Shown here: positions 25,226-32,722 of the stretch, piece by piece
How the letters are laid out: every line of letters begins with the position of its first letter
Numbering within the stretch: the first letter of the stretch is position 1
Source: DASWOJ01 sp964242325
Lineage (GTDB): Bacteria > Pseudomonadota > Alphaproteobacteria > Acetobacterales > Acetobacteraceae
Direction: 5' to 3'
DNA: 64,000 nucleotides
Assembly (NCBI GenBank): GCA_964242325.1
Contig: CAXTCI010000001.1
Location: 29,381 to 93,380 of the forward strand
Translations under genes and position numbers: made by a program
Notes under the pieces: model-generated
What the model was told of the DNA's origin: nothing
The model's input: the letters and a program-made list of their open reading frames with translations, nothing else
Database searches by the model: none

Positions 25226-26623
25226 ATGATGGACGGAATCAGCGGCATCGGCAGTCATGGCAACGACGGCTGGACGCCCGGAAGCTGGCGCACGCACCCC
25301 GTGCTGCAAAGCCCGGCCTACCCGGACCCCGCAGCCCTGCAAGCGACGGAAGCCCGGCTCGCCGGCTATCCCCCCCTGGTGTTCGCCGGCGAGGCCCGCC
25401 GCCTCAAGGCCGCCCTAGCCCTAGCTGAAGCCGGCCAGGCCTTCGTGCTGCAAGGCGGCGACTGCGCCGAAAGCTTCGGCAGCTTCACCGCCAACATCAT
25501 CCGCGACACCTTCCGCGTGCTGCTGCAGATGGCGGTCGTGCTGACCTTCGGCGCTGGCGTTCCAGTGGTGAAGATGGGCCGCATGGCCGGCCAGTTCGCC
25601 AAGCCCCGCTCGTCCGACAACGAGACGGTCGGCAGCGAAACCCTGCCGTCCTACCGAGGCGACATCATCAACGGCCCCGCCTTCACCGCCGCCGACCGGG
25701 TGCCCGACCCGGCGCGCATGGAAACCGGCTACTTCCAATCCGCCGGCACCCTCAACCTCCTGCGCGCCTTCGCCAACGGCGGCTACGCCGACCTGCACGA
25801 AGTCCACCGCTGGAACCTAGACTTCGCCGCCCGCTCCCCGCTCGCCGCCCGCTACCAGGACCTGGCAGCCCGCATAGACGAGACCCTCGCCTTCATGCAG
25901 GCCTGCGGCATGCAGAGCATGAACACCCCGCAAATCCGCGAAACCGAGTTCTACACCAGCCACGAGGCCCTGCTGCTCCCCTACGAGCAGGCCCTGACCC
26001 GCACCGACAGCACCAGCGGCGACCCCTACGCCTGCAGCGCCCACTTCCTGTGGATCGGCGACCGCACCCGCCAGCTCGACGGCGCCCACGTCGAGTTCCT
26101 GCGCGGCGTGCGCAACCCGATCGGCCTCAAGGTCGGCCCCACCATGAAGACTGACGAGCTGCTGCGCCTGATCGACGCCCTGAACCCGGCAAACGAGCCC
26201 GGCCGCCTGACCCTCATCAGCCGCATGGGGGCGGAGCGCGTGGCCCAAGCCCTGCCGCCGCTGCTGAGCGCCGTAAAGCGCGCCGGCTGCCGGGTGGTCT
26301 GGCTATGCGACCCGATGCACGGCAACACCATCTCCACCCAGGCCAAGGTCAAGACCCGCAGCTTCGACAGCATCCTGGCCGAGGTCCGCGGCTTCTTCGA
26401 CGCCCACGCCGCCGCCGGCACCTGGGCCGGCGGCGTCCACGTCGAGATGACCGGTCAGGAAGTGACGGAATGCGTCGGCGGCGCCCACCGCCTGACCGAG
26501 GCCGACCTGGGCGCCCGCTACGAAACCTTTTGCGACCCCCGCCTCAACGCCGAACAATCCCTAGAACTGGCCTTCCTAGTCGCCGAAGAACTAAAAACCC
26601 GCCGCCGCGGCATGCCATCATGA
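25226..26623 (+). CDS. 3-deoxy-7-phosphoheptulonate synthase, class II
   Basis: First enzyme of the shikimate pathway, condensing phosphoenolpyruvate and erythrose 4-phosphate, 465 aa from the chosen ATG. Class II features are evident: VLQGGDCAESF near the N-terminus, VVKMGRMAGQFAKPRS, YRGDIINGP, the GLKVGPTMKTDELL phosphate-binding region, WLCDPMHGNT and the C-terminal metal-binding VHVEMTGQEVTECVGG. The start MMDGISGIG was chosen because it gives the usual N-terminus (WTPGSWR) and a GGAAGG box lies upstream; an ATG 11 codons earlier is an alternative. It is not an obvious operon partner of its neighbours. Confidence 0.95.
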   Translation: MMDGISGIGSHGNDGWTPGSWRTHPVLQSPAYPDPAALQATEARLAGYPPLVFAGEARRLKAALALAEAGQAFVLQGGDCAESFGSFTANIIRDTFRVLLQMAVVLTFGAGVPVVKMGRMAGQFAKPRSSDNETVGSETLPSYRGDIINGPAFTAADRVPDPARMETGYFQSAGTLNLLRAFANGGYADLHEVHRWNLDFAARSPLAARYQDLAARIDETLAFMQACGMQSMNTPQIRETEFYTSHEALLLPYEQALTRTDSTSGDPYACSAHFLWIGDRTRQLDGAHVEFLRGVRNPIGLKVGPTMKTDELLRLIDALNPANEPGRLTLISRMGAERVAQALPPLLSAVKRAGCRVVWLCDPMHGNTISTQAKVKTRSFDSILAEVRGFFDAHAAAGTWAGGVHVEMTGQEVTECVGGAHRLTEADLGARYETFCDPRLNAEQSLELAFLVAEELKTRRRGMPS

Positions 26624-26651
26624 GCAACACCTCCGCCGCTAAAAACGCTAG

Positions 26652-26800
26652 TCCCTTCTCCCTCTCCCTCCGGGAGAGGGCCGGGGTGAGGGGGTCTCAC
26701 GCCCCGACGCGAGCCATCGCATGCCACCAGCTCCTAACCCCTCCAAGCCGCAACCAGCGCCCCAAGACCCCCCCACCTCCTCCCGCACAAAAAGGGAGCA
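26652..26800 (+). repeat. Dispersed inverted repeat DR-A, copy 2 (right arm decayed)
   Basis: Left arm CTCTCCCTCCGGGAGAGGG plus GGCCGGGGTGAGGGGG at 26660-26695. The right arm, expected about 120 bases on, is recognisable only as CACCTCCTCCCGCAC then AAAAAGGGAGCAG. That AAGGGAG stretch lies 13-20 bases before the start of the nicotinate phosphoribosyltransferase gene. Confidence 0.75.
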
Positions 26801-26810
26801 GCCCAACAGC

Positions 26811-27953
26811 ATGACCGCCCTAGGAGAAGACATCGCCCGCCGCACCGACGCCTACTTCAACCGCACGCGTGAGGTCGTCGCCCATTTCGGCGACCGCACC
26901 GTCACCTACGCCGTGTTCCTCCGCCGCCCCGTCATCTCCGCCCCCGGCAAGATGCTGGACTGGCTGCAGGAGGTCGCGGCCTCCCGCAACGTCCGCTTCA
27001 CCATCGACCCCGTCCACCCCGAGGGCACCTGGGTCGGCGCCGGCGAACCCATCGCCTACATCACCGGCAGCTTCCTCAACCTGGCCGACCTGGAAACCCT
27101 GTTCCTGCAAAAGCTCGGCGCCGCCTGCGTCGCCGCCCACAACGTTTACCAGATGTGCCTGGCGCTGCCCGGCGTCGTCTTCCTCGCCATGGACGCCCGC
27201 CACTGCGCCGGCGCCGAGATGCAGGACCTCATGGCCTACGCCGCCGGCGTCGGCAGCCGCGCAGCCCAGGCGGAGGGTGCCCGAGGCTTCACCGGCGCCA
27301 GCACCGACCTGGCCGCACCCTACTTCGGCGCCCAACGTGGCGCCGGCACCATGCCCCACGCCCTGATCGGCTACGCCGGCTCCACCGTCCGCGCCGCCGA
27401 GATGTTCCGCGAGGCCTGCCCGGACGTAGCCCTGACGGTGCTGACCGACTTCTTCGGCGCCGAGGTCACGGACGGCCTGGCTGTCTGCCGAGCCTTCCCC
27501 GACCTGGCCGCGGAGGGCCAGCTTTCCGTCCGCCTCGACACCCACGGTGGCCGCTACCTGGAGGGCCTGGATCCCGCCACCAGCTACGCCGTGCTGGACC
27601 GCCGCGCCCCCGGCGCCATCCGCCGCTACCGCAGCGACGCCGAGCTGCGCCACCTCGTCGGCACCGGCGTCTCCGCCGCCGCGATCTGGCGGATGCGCGA
27701 GGCGCTGGACGACGCCGGCTTCCCCCGGGTTCGCATCGTGGCCTCGTCGGGCTTCGGCGTCGCGAAGTGCCGGGTGATGTCAGACACCAAGGCACCGATA
27801 GACGTGGTGGGCACCGGCAGCTTCATCCCCGACGACTGGCACGAGACCTACGCGACGGCGGACATCGTCGCCTATGACGGGGAGGCCCGGGTGAAGGTCG
27901 GGCGCGAGTTCCTGCTGCGGGCGGCGGACAAGCGGCAGGCGGAGCGGGGGTAG
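26811..27953 (+). CDS. pncB: Nicotinate phosphoribosyltransferase
   Basis: NAD salvage enzyme making nicotinate mononucleotide from nicotinate and PRPP, 380 aa. Family features are the central AGAEMQDLMAYAAG, the RGFTGASTDLAAPYFGAQ and GTMPHALIGYAGSTV blocks with the active-site His, SVRLDTHGGRYLEG, and the phosphate-binding IVASSGFGVAKCRV and VVGTGSFIPD near the C-terminus. The start is MTALGEDIARRT; the open frame upstream is repeat-derived. Quinolinate phosphoribosyltransferase is a weaker alternative. The NAD synthetase gene lies 840 bases downstream, with a MazEF module between the two. Confidence 0.85.
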   Translation: MTALGEDIARRTDAYFNRTREVVAHFGDRTVTYAVFLRRPVISAPGKMLDWLQEVAASRNVRFTIDPVHPEGTWVGAGEPIAYITGSFLNLADLETLFLQKLGAACVAAHNVYQMCLALPGVVFLAMDARHCAGAEMQDLMAYAAGVGSRAAQAEGARGFTGASTDLAAPYFGAQRGAGTMPHALIGYAGSTVRAAEMFREACPDVALTVLTDFFGAEVTDGLAVCRAFPDLAAEGQLSVRLDTHGGRYLEGLDPATSYAVLDRRAPGAIRRYRSDAELRHLVGTGVSAAAIWRMREALDDAGFPRVRIVASSGFGVAKCRVMSDTKAPIDVVGTGSFIPDDWHETYATADIVAYDGEARVKVGREFLLRAADKRQAERG

Positions 27954-27999
27954 CCCTATAGTCCTTCGGGCCAGAAGGTAGCTGGGCAGTACTCACGCC

Positions 28000-28020
28000 A
28001 GTCTCTACAGTGTAGAGACT
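28000..28020. promoter_or_regulatory. Perfect palindromic operator upstream of mazEF
   Basis: AGTCTCTACA and TGTAGAGACT flank a single central G, a perfect 10+1+10 inverted repeat, 22 bases before the antitoxin start. Antitoxins of the AbrB/MazE type commonly repress their own promoter by binding such a site, so it is the probable autoregulatory operator. Confidence 0.75.
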
Positions 28021-28042
28021 GTTCGTCAGCAAGGGGCGGCTC

Positions 28043-28285
28043 ATGCAGGGTGTGGTGAAGAAGTGGGGCAACAGCGCCGCCGTGCGCATCCCCGCAGCCG
28101 TGCTGGACGCCGCCCACGTGCGTCTGGACCAGCCGGTGGACGTGCGCGAAGAAGGCGGGCGGATCATCATCGAGCCACTTCAGCCGGCGCATTATGACCT
28201 CGACGCCCTGGTAGCCGGCATCACGGACGACAACCGTCACGAACTGGTAGAGACAGGCAAGCCCGCCGGCAGGGAAATCTGGTAG
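28043..28285 (+). CDS. mazE: MazE-type antitoxin (AbrB/SpoVT fold)
   Basis: Predicted 80-aa antitoxin. The N-terminal swapped-hairpin DNA-binding domain VVKKWGNSAAVRIPAAVLD is typical of MazE, followed by VDVREEGGRIIIEPL and a C-terminal acidic tail that binds and blocks the toxin. AAGGGG precedes the ATG. The stop shares one base with the GTG start of the toxin gene (TAGTG), so antitoxin and toxin are coupled. A perfect palindrome lies just upstream. Confidence 0.9.
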   Translation: MQGVVKKWGNSAAVRIPAAVLDAAHVRLDQPVDVREEGGRIIIEPLQPAHYDLDALVAGITDDNRHELVETGKPAGREIW

Positions 28286-28602
28286 TGGCGCCGGGCTACG
28301 TCCCAGATGCCGGTGACATCGTGTGGCTGCAATTCGATCCGCAAGCGGGGCACCGCCCAGCGGTTGTACTCAGCCCATCCAGCTACAACGGGCGCGCGGG
28401 CATGATCGTCTGCTGCCCGACGACGACCCGGATCAAGGGCTACCCGTTCGAGGTGGCGCTGGCCGGAACGCCGTCGAGCGTCGTGTTGGCGGACCAGGTG
28501 AAAAGCCAGGACTGGCGCGCACGCAACGCAACGCGCAAGGGACAGGTCAGCCCGGCCGAACTGGCCCAAGTGCGTGCAAAGCTGAAGGCGCTGATCGGAT
28601 AG
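28285..28602 (+). CDS. mazF: MazF-type mRNA endoribonuclease toxin
   Basis: Predicted 105-aa toxin of the PemK/MazF family, starting with GTG. Core motifs are GDIVWLQFDPQAGHRPAVVLSP (shown in part), the conserved Arg/Pro of the active site, MIVCCPTTTRIKGYPFEV and VLADQVKSQDWRARNA. Family members cleave mRNA at short specific sequences and arrest growth unless bound by the antitoxin. All expected catalytic residues appear intact, so the toxin is likely functional. The module sits between two NAD-metabolism genes and is co-directional with them. Confidence 0.9.
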   Translation: MAPGYVPDAGDIVWLQFDPQAGHRPAVVLSPSSYNGRAGMIVCCPTTTRIKGYPFEVALAGTPSSVVLADQVKSQDWRARNATRKGQVSPAELAQVRAKLKALIG

Positions 28603-28793
28603 CCACAGTACCCGAGGTGCTGATAACCTAATCCTTAATCGCCGGCGTCTGGCTGGCCGCTCCAAAGCGATCGGCTCAACGACGTTGTCTGCCCGAAAAC
28701 TGCCCTGCCTCGTGCCGTCCACCCCAGAAAGCAGGTACCTCAACCACCCCATCCCCGCGTTGATTCCCACTCCCCCCACCCCAGGTTTCCCCC

Positions 28794-30458
28794 ATGCCTG
28801 AAACCCTCCGCATCGCCCTGGCCCAGATAAACACCCACCTCGGCGAGGTCGCGGTCAACGTCGCCCGCATCCGCCGAGCCCGCGCCGAAGCCGCAGCCGC
28901 CGGCGCCCACCTCGTCGTCACCCCCGAGTTCTCCATCGGCGGCTACCCCCCCGAGGACCTCGTCCGCAAACCCGCCTTCGTAGACGCCTGCGAAGCCGCC
29001 ATCGCCGACCTCGCCCGAGACACCGCCGACGGCGGCCCCGGCCTGATCGTCGGTGGTCCCTGGCGCGACGGCGGCCTCCTCTTCAACGCCGCCTTCGTCC
29101 TGGAAGGCGGCCAAGTCATCGCCCGCCGTGCCAAGCACGAGCTCCCCAACTACGGCGTCTTCGACGAAAAGCGCGTGTTCGACGCCGGCCCATCCCCCGG
29201 ACCCGTCAACTTCCGCGGCGTCCGCCTGGGCCTCATGGTCTGTGAGGACTTCTGGCTCCCCGCCGTCTCCGAAACCCTCGGCGAATCCGGCGCCGAACTC
29301 CTCCTCTCCATCAACGGCAGCCCCTTCGAGGACGGCAAACAGGCCCGGCGCATCGGCCTAGCCGTCGAGCGCGTAGTCGAAACCGGCCTCCCCTTCATCT
29401 TCCTCGGCCAAGTCGCCGGCCAGGACGAGCTGGTGTTCGACGGCGCCAGCTTCGTCCTGAACGCCGACCGCAGCCTCGCCATCCAGATGCCCTACTTCGA
29501 GGAAACGGTCACCATCACCGAATGGACCAGGGACGGCGACCGCATGGGCTGCACTCCCCAGCCCCTGCCTCCCGAGCCAGACCGGCTGGAGCTGATCTAC
29601 CGCTGCATGATGCTCGGCCTCGGCGATTACGTGCGCAAGAACCGTTTCCCCGGCATCCTGCTCGGCCTGTCCGGCGGCATAGACAGCGCGCTCTCCGCCG
29701 CCGTCGCCGTGGACGCCCTGGGCGCCGACAAGGTGCGCGCCGTGATGATGCCCAGCCCCTACACCAGCCGCGACAGCCTCGACGACGCCGCCGAGTGCGC
29801 CCGCCTGCTCGGCATCCACTGCGATACCATCCCGATCCAATCGGCGATGGATGCCTTCGGCAGCGCGCTCGCCCCCGTGTTCAACGGACGCCAGGCCGAC
29901 ATCACCGAGGAAAACATCCAATCCCGCAGCCGCGGCCTGATCCTGATGGCCATGAGCAACAAGTTCGGTGACATGCTGCTGACCACCGGCAACAAGTCGG
30001 AAATGTCCGTGGGCTACGCGACGCTCTACGGCGACATGTGCGGCGGCTACTCCGTGCTGAAGGACGTTTATAAAACAACGGTTTTCGCCCTCTGCCGCTG
30101 GCGCAACGCCCACCATCCCCAAGGCTCGCTCGGCCCGGCCGGCGCCGTGATGCCCGACCGCGTCATCACCAAGGCCCCCTCCGCCGAGCTGAAGCACGAC
30201 CAGCGTGACGAGGACTCCCTACCGCCCTACGTGGACCTAGACGCCATCCTTGAGGGCCTAGTCGAGGGCGAGCAGTCCGTGGACGCCCTTGTCGCCCGCG
30301 GCTTCGACCGCGCCACCGTGCTGCGGGTGTGGAAGATGCTCGACCGCGCCGAATACAAGCGCCGCCAGGCCCCACCCGGCGTCAAAATCACCCCCCGCGC
30401 CTTCGGCCGCGACCGCCGTTATCCCATCACCAACGGCTACACCGGGCTCGTAGCATGA
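28794..30458 (+). CDS. nadE: Glutamine-dependent NAD(+) synthetase
   Basis: Cytoplasmic two-domain enzyme making NAD from nicotinate adenine dinucleotide, 554 aa. The N-terminal nitrilase-type glutaminase has Glu45 (VTPEFSIGG), Lys114 (AKHELPNYG) and Cys150 (VCEDFW). The C-terminal synthetase domain has the ATP-pyrophosphatase loop SGGIDS at residues 293-298, LTTGNKSEMSVGYATLYGD and the GPAGAVMPDRV region. It completes the route started by the upstream nicotinate phosphoribosyltransferase. The stop overlaps the start of a small hypothetical gene (ATGA). Confidence 0.96.
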   Translation: MPETLRIALAQINTHLGEVAVNVARIRRARAEAAAAGAHLVVTPEFSIGGYPPEDLVRKPAFVDACEAAIADLARDTADGGPGLIVGGPWRDGGLLFNAAFVLEGGQVIARRAKHELPNYGVFDEKRVFDAGPSPGPVNFRGVRLGLMVCEDFWLPAVSETLGESGAELLLSINGSPFEDGKQARRIGLAVERVVETGLPFIFLGQVAGQDELVFDGASFVLNADRSLAIQMPYFEETVTITEWTRDGDRMGCTPQPLPPEPDRLELIYRCMMLGLGDYVRKNRFPGILLGLSGGIDSALSAAVAVDALGADKVRAVMMPSPYTSRDSLDDAAECARLLGIHCDTIPIQSAMDAFGSALAPVFNGRQADITEENIQSRSRGLILMAMSNKFGDMLLTTGNKSEMSVGYATLYGDMCGGYSVLKDVYKTTVFALCRWRNAHHPQGSLGPAGAVMPDRVITKAPSAELKHDQRDEDSLPPYVDLDAILEGLVEGEQSVDALVARGFDRATVLRVWKMLDRAEYKRRQAPPGVKITPRAFGRDRRYPITNGYTGLVA

Positions 30459-30823
30459 GCGACGCCCCGCCGCTGTCCACCATCCCCGCCATCCGCGTCC
30501 GAATTCTCGACCTGTCCGGCGGCGCCGACGAAGGCATCGTCGAGGAAGTCGGCCCCTTCCCGGACGTGGAAACCGCCAACGCCTTCGCCCGCCGCTACGT
30601 CCGCGACAGCATGGAGCGGTGCCGCGCCCAAGGCATGGAGCCCCAGGCCGTCCTAGACGCCTGGTTCGCCTTCGGTGAGGACGCCGAAGTCCTGGGCGCC
30701 GAGGGTGGCTGGCGCAGCGCCGCCGAACTGCCCACCTTCGCGGCCCACCGCGCCACTCTCCCCGACCGCGACTGGCGCAGCATAGACCCCCGCCTAACCA
30801 CCTCCGAGGAAGACGAAGAGTGA
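30455..30823 (+). CDS. Conserved hypothetical protein downstream of nadE
   Basis: Predicted 122-aa acidic protein starting with an ATGA overlap with nadE, so translationally coupled. It reads as a single small alpha/beta domain (IRVRILDLSGGADEGIVEEV, then VETANAFARRYVRDSMERC and an acidic EEDEE tail). No signal peptide or catalytic motif is recognised. Coupling to nadE suggests a role linked to NAD metabolism or merely hitch-hiking expression; function unknown. Confidence 0.75.
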   Translation: MSDAPPLSTIPAIRVRILDLSGGADEGIVEEVGPFPDVETANAFARRYVRDSMERCRAQGMEPQAVLDAWFAFGEDAEVLGAEGGWRSAAELPTFAAHRATLPDRDWRSIDPRLTTSEEDEE

Positions 30824-30832
30824 AAAATTCTT

Positions 30833-30880
30833 CCCTTCCCCCTCTCCCTCCGGGAGAGGGCCGGGGTGAGGGGGTCTTGA
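30833..30880 (+). repeat. Dispersed repeat DR-A, copy 3 (left arm only)
   Basis: CTCTCCCTCCGGGAGAGGG with GGCCGGGGTGAGGGGG and TCTTGAGGCGC after it, starting 10 bases past the stop of the preceding gene. No right arm can be recognised before gltX. The hairpin could attenuate read-through from the nadE transcript. Confidence 0.75.
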
Positions 30881-31021
30881 GGCGCGAACGTCTCCGATGC
30901 AAAACCTACCCCCAATGAAACCCTCAATCACCACGTCGGCCTCCACCTACCCCAAATCCCAACCCTCCCCTAAACGGACCGGAAACCGGACCCCCCAGAC
31001 CCATCTGCTGCCTCCCACCCC

Positions 31022-32365
31022 ATGAAAGTCCGCGTCCCCCCCCGCCCCACCGGCCCGCTCCACGTCGGCAACGCCCGCATCGCCCTGGCGAACTACCTGC
31101 TGGCAAAACGCCACGGCGGCCAGTTCCTCCTACGCCTCGACGACACCGACACCGAGCGCAACCGCCCGGAATACGAGGACGCCATCGGCTACGACCTCCG
31201 CTGGATGGGCCTGTCCTGGGACGAGACCTTCCGCCAATCCGACCGCCTAGACCGCTACGCCGCCGCCGCCGAAAAACTGAAGGCATCTGGCCGCCTATAT
31301 CCCTGCTTCGAATCCGAGGAAGAACTAGCCGCCAAGCGCGACCAGCGCGCCAAGCGCCACCAGCCCCCCCTCTACGACCGCGCCATGCTCAAGCTCACCC
31401 CGGAGCAGCGCGCCAAGGCCGAGGCCGGCGGCAAGCGCCCCTACTGGCGCTTCCTCCTCTCCGGCTACCCGGCGGAATGGGGCGACATGGTGCTCGGCCC
31501 CCGCACCGTGAAGCTGACCGCCGTGTCCGACCCCGTGCTGATCCGCGCCGACGGCACCCCGCTCTACACCTTCACCAGCGTGGTGGACGACCTCGAATCC
31601 GGCATCACCCACATCGTCAGGGGCGAGGACCACGTCACCAACACCGGCATCCAAATAGACATCATGGCGGCCCTGAACGCCGGGCGCATCGGCCGCCCGG
31701 CCCTGCCGCGCTTCGCCCACCTGCCCCTGCTGGTGGACGGCGAGGGCGGCAAGCTGTCCAAGCGCTTCGGCGCCCTGTCCATACGCAGCCTGCGCGGCGA
31801 CGGGATCGAGCCGGTGGCCTTGACCGGCTACCTCGCCCGCCTCGGCACCGCGGACGACCCGGCGCCGGAAGCGCCCGACGTCATGGCGCAAACCTACGAC
31901 CTCAGCCGCGTCTCCCACTCCGCCGCCCGCTTCGACGGCAAGCAGCTCCTGGGTCTGAACCGCCGGGTCCTGCACGGCCTGCCGTTCGAGGCGGTGCAGG
32001 ATCGCCTGCCGCCCGCCGCCACCCCTGCCTTCTGGAACGCCATCCGCGGCAACCTAGATTTCCTGCGTGAGGCCCGGGGCTGGTGGGACGTCGTTGCCGG
32101 CAGCATCGTGCCGCCAGTCCTGGAGGGCGAGGCCGACTTCCTAGGCCAGGCCCTAGAGGCGCTGCCGCCAGAACCCTGGACCAACCAGGTCTGGCCCGAC
32201 TGGACCGACGCCCTCAAGGCCGCCTCCGGCCGCAAGGGCAAGCGCCTATTCCTACCCCTACGCCAAGCGCTGACCGGAGAAGACCACGGCCCAGAACTAC
32301 GCGACCTCCTACCCCTGATGGGCCGAGCCCGCGCCGAAGAACGCCTACGCCTGGCAGCAGCGTAA
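31022..32365 (+). CDS. gltX: Glutamate-tRNA ligase
   Basis: Charges tRNA-Glu (often also tRNA-Gln in alphaproteobacteria lacking GlnRS), 447 aa. The class I HIGH motif is HVGN (residues 15-18), and the KMSKS-type motif is KLSKR (244-248). LRLDDTDTERNRPEY, VDDLESGITHIVRGEDH and YTFTSVVDD are typical. Oddly, the N-terminal FAPSPTG motif that holds glutamate and ATP reads VPPRPTG (residues 5-11): the usual Ala and Ser become Pro and Arg. Many alphaproteobacteria have two gltX copies, one of which may have specialised; this could be such a copy. The start is the only Met giving the KVR N-terminus. Confidence 0.93.
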   Translation: MKVRVPPRPTGPLHVGNARIALANYLLAKRHGGQFLLRLDDTDTERNRPEYEDAIGYDLRWMGLSWDETFRQSDRLDRYAAAAEKLKASGRLYPCFESEEELAAKRDQRAKRHQPPLYDRAMLKLTPEQRAKAEAGGKRPYWRFLLSGYPAEWGDMVLGPRTVKLTAVSDPVLIRADGTPLYTFTSVVDDLESGITHIVRGEDHVTNTGIQIDIMAALNAGRIGRPALPRFAHLPLLVDGEGGKLSKRFGALSIRSLRGDGIEPVALTGYLARLGTADDPAPEAPDVMAQTYDLSRVSHSAARFDGKQLLGLNRRVLHGLPFEAVQDRLPPAATPAFWNAIRGNLDFLREARGWWDVVAGSIVPPVLEGEADFLGQALEALPPEPWTNQVWPDWTDALKAASGRKGKRLFLPLRQALTGEDHGPELRDLLPLMGRARAEERLRLAAA

Positions 32366-32470
32366 GCAGCCGAAAGGAAACAACTGCCCCAGGTCGTTCC
32401 TCGCTGCGGGTCCCCCCAAAGCCCACCAGCCTAGTGCGTCATCAATTAAGTGAAGCCGAATGCCACTATT

Positions 32471-32620
32471 GCTCCCTCTCCCTGCGGGAGAGGGTCGGGG
32501 TGAGGGGGTTCTTCAGGCGCAGAGTTCCGCCATTAGGCCTATATCCCGCCGACACCATCCGCGCCCTGCTCCGCAGCCAAGACCCCCTCACCCCAACCCT
32601 CTCCCAGAGGGAGACGGAGC
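32471..32620 (+). repeat. Dispersed inverted repeat DR-A, copy 4 (full pair)
   Basis: Left arm CTCCCTCTCCCTGCGGGAG then AGGGTCGGGGTGAGGGGG; right arm ACCCCCTCACCCCAACC then CTCTCCCAGAGGGAGACGG. Unit about 150 bases. It occupies the middle of the 357-base interval between gltX and the S9 peptidase gene; the rest of that interval shows no gene, and the C-rich 3' part abuts the peptidase start. Confidence 0.8.
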
Positions 32621-32722
32621 CGAGCAGCCCCGTCAAGCGGCAGACCCAGCGCAAACCGCACCATCCCCCTCACCACCCCAAGCCCGCCAGCCCCCACCCG
32701 CGCGCCCCGGAGACGCCCACAT

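Noticed and set aside
24143..25342. Minus-strand open frame of about 400 codons over gor and the repeat
   Set aside because: Antisense shadow that also runs through a DR-A repeat; no recognisable domain.
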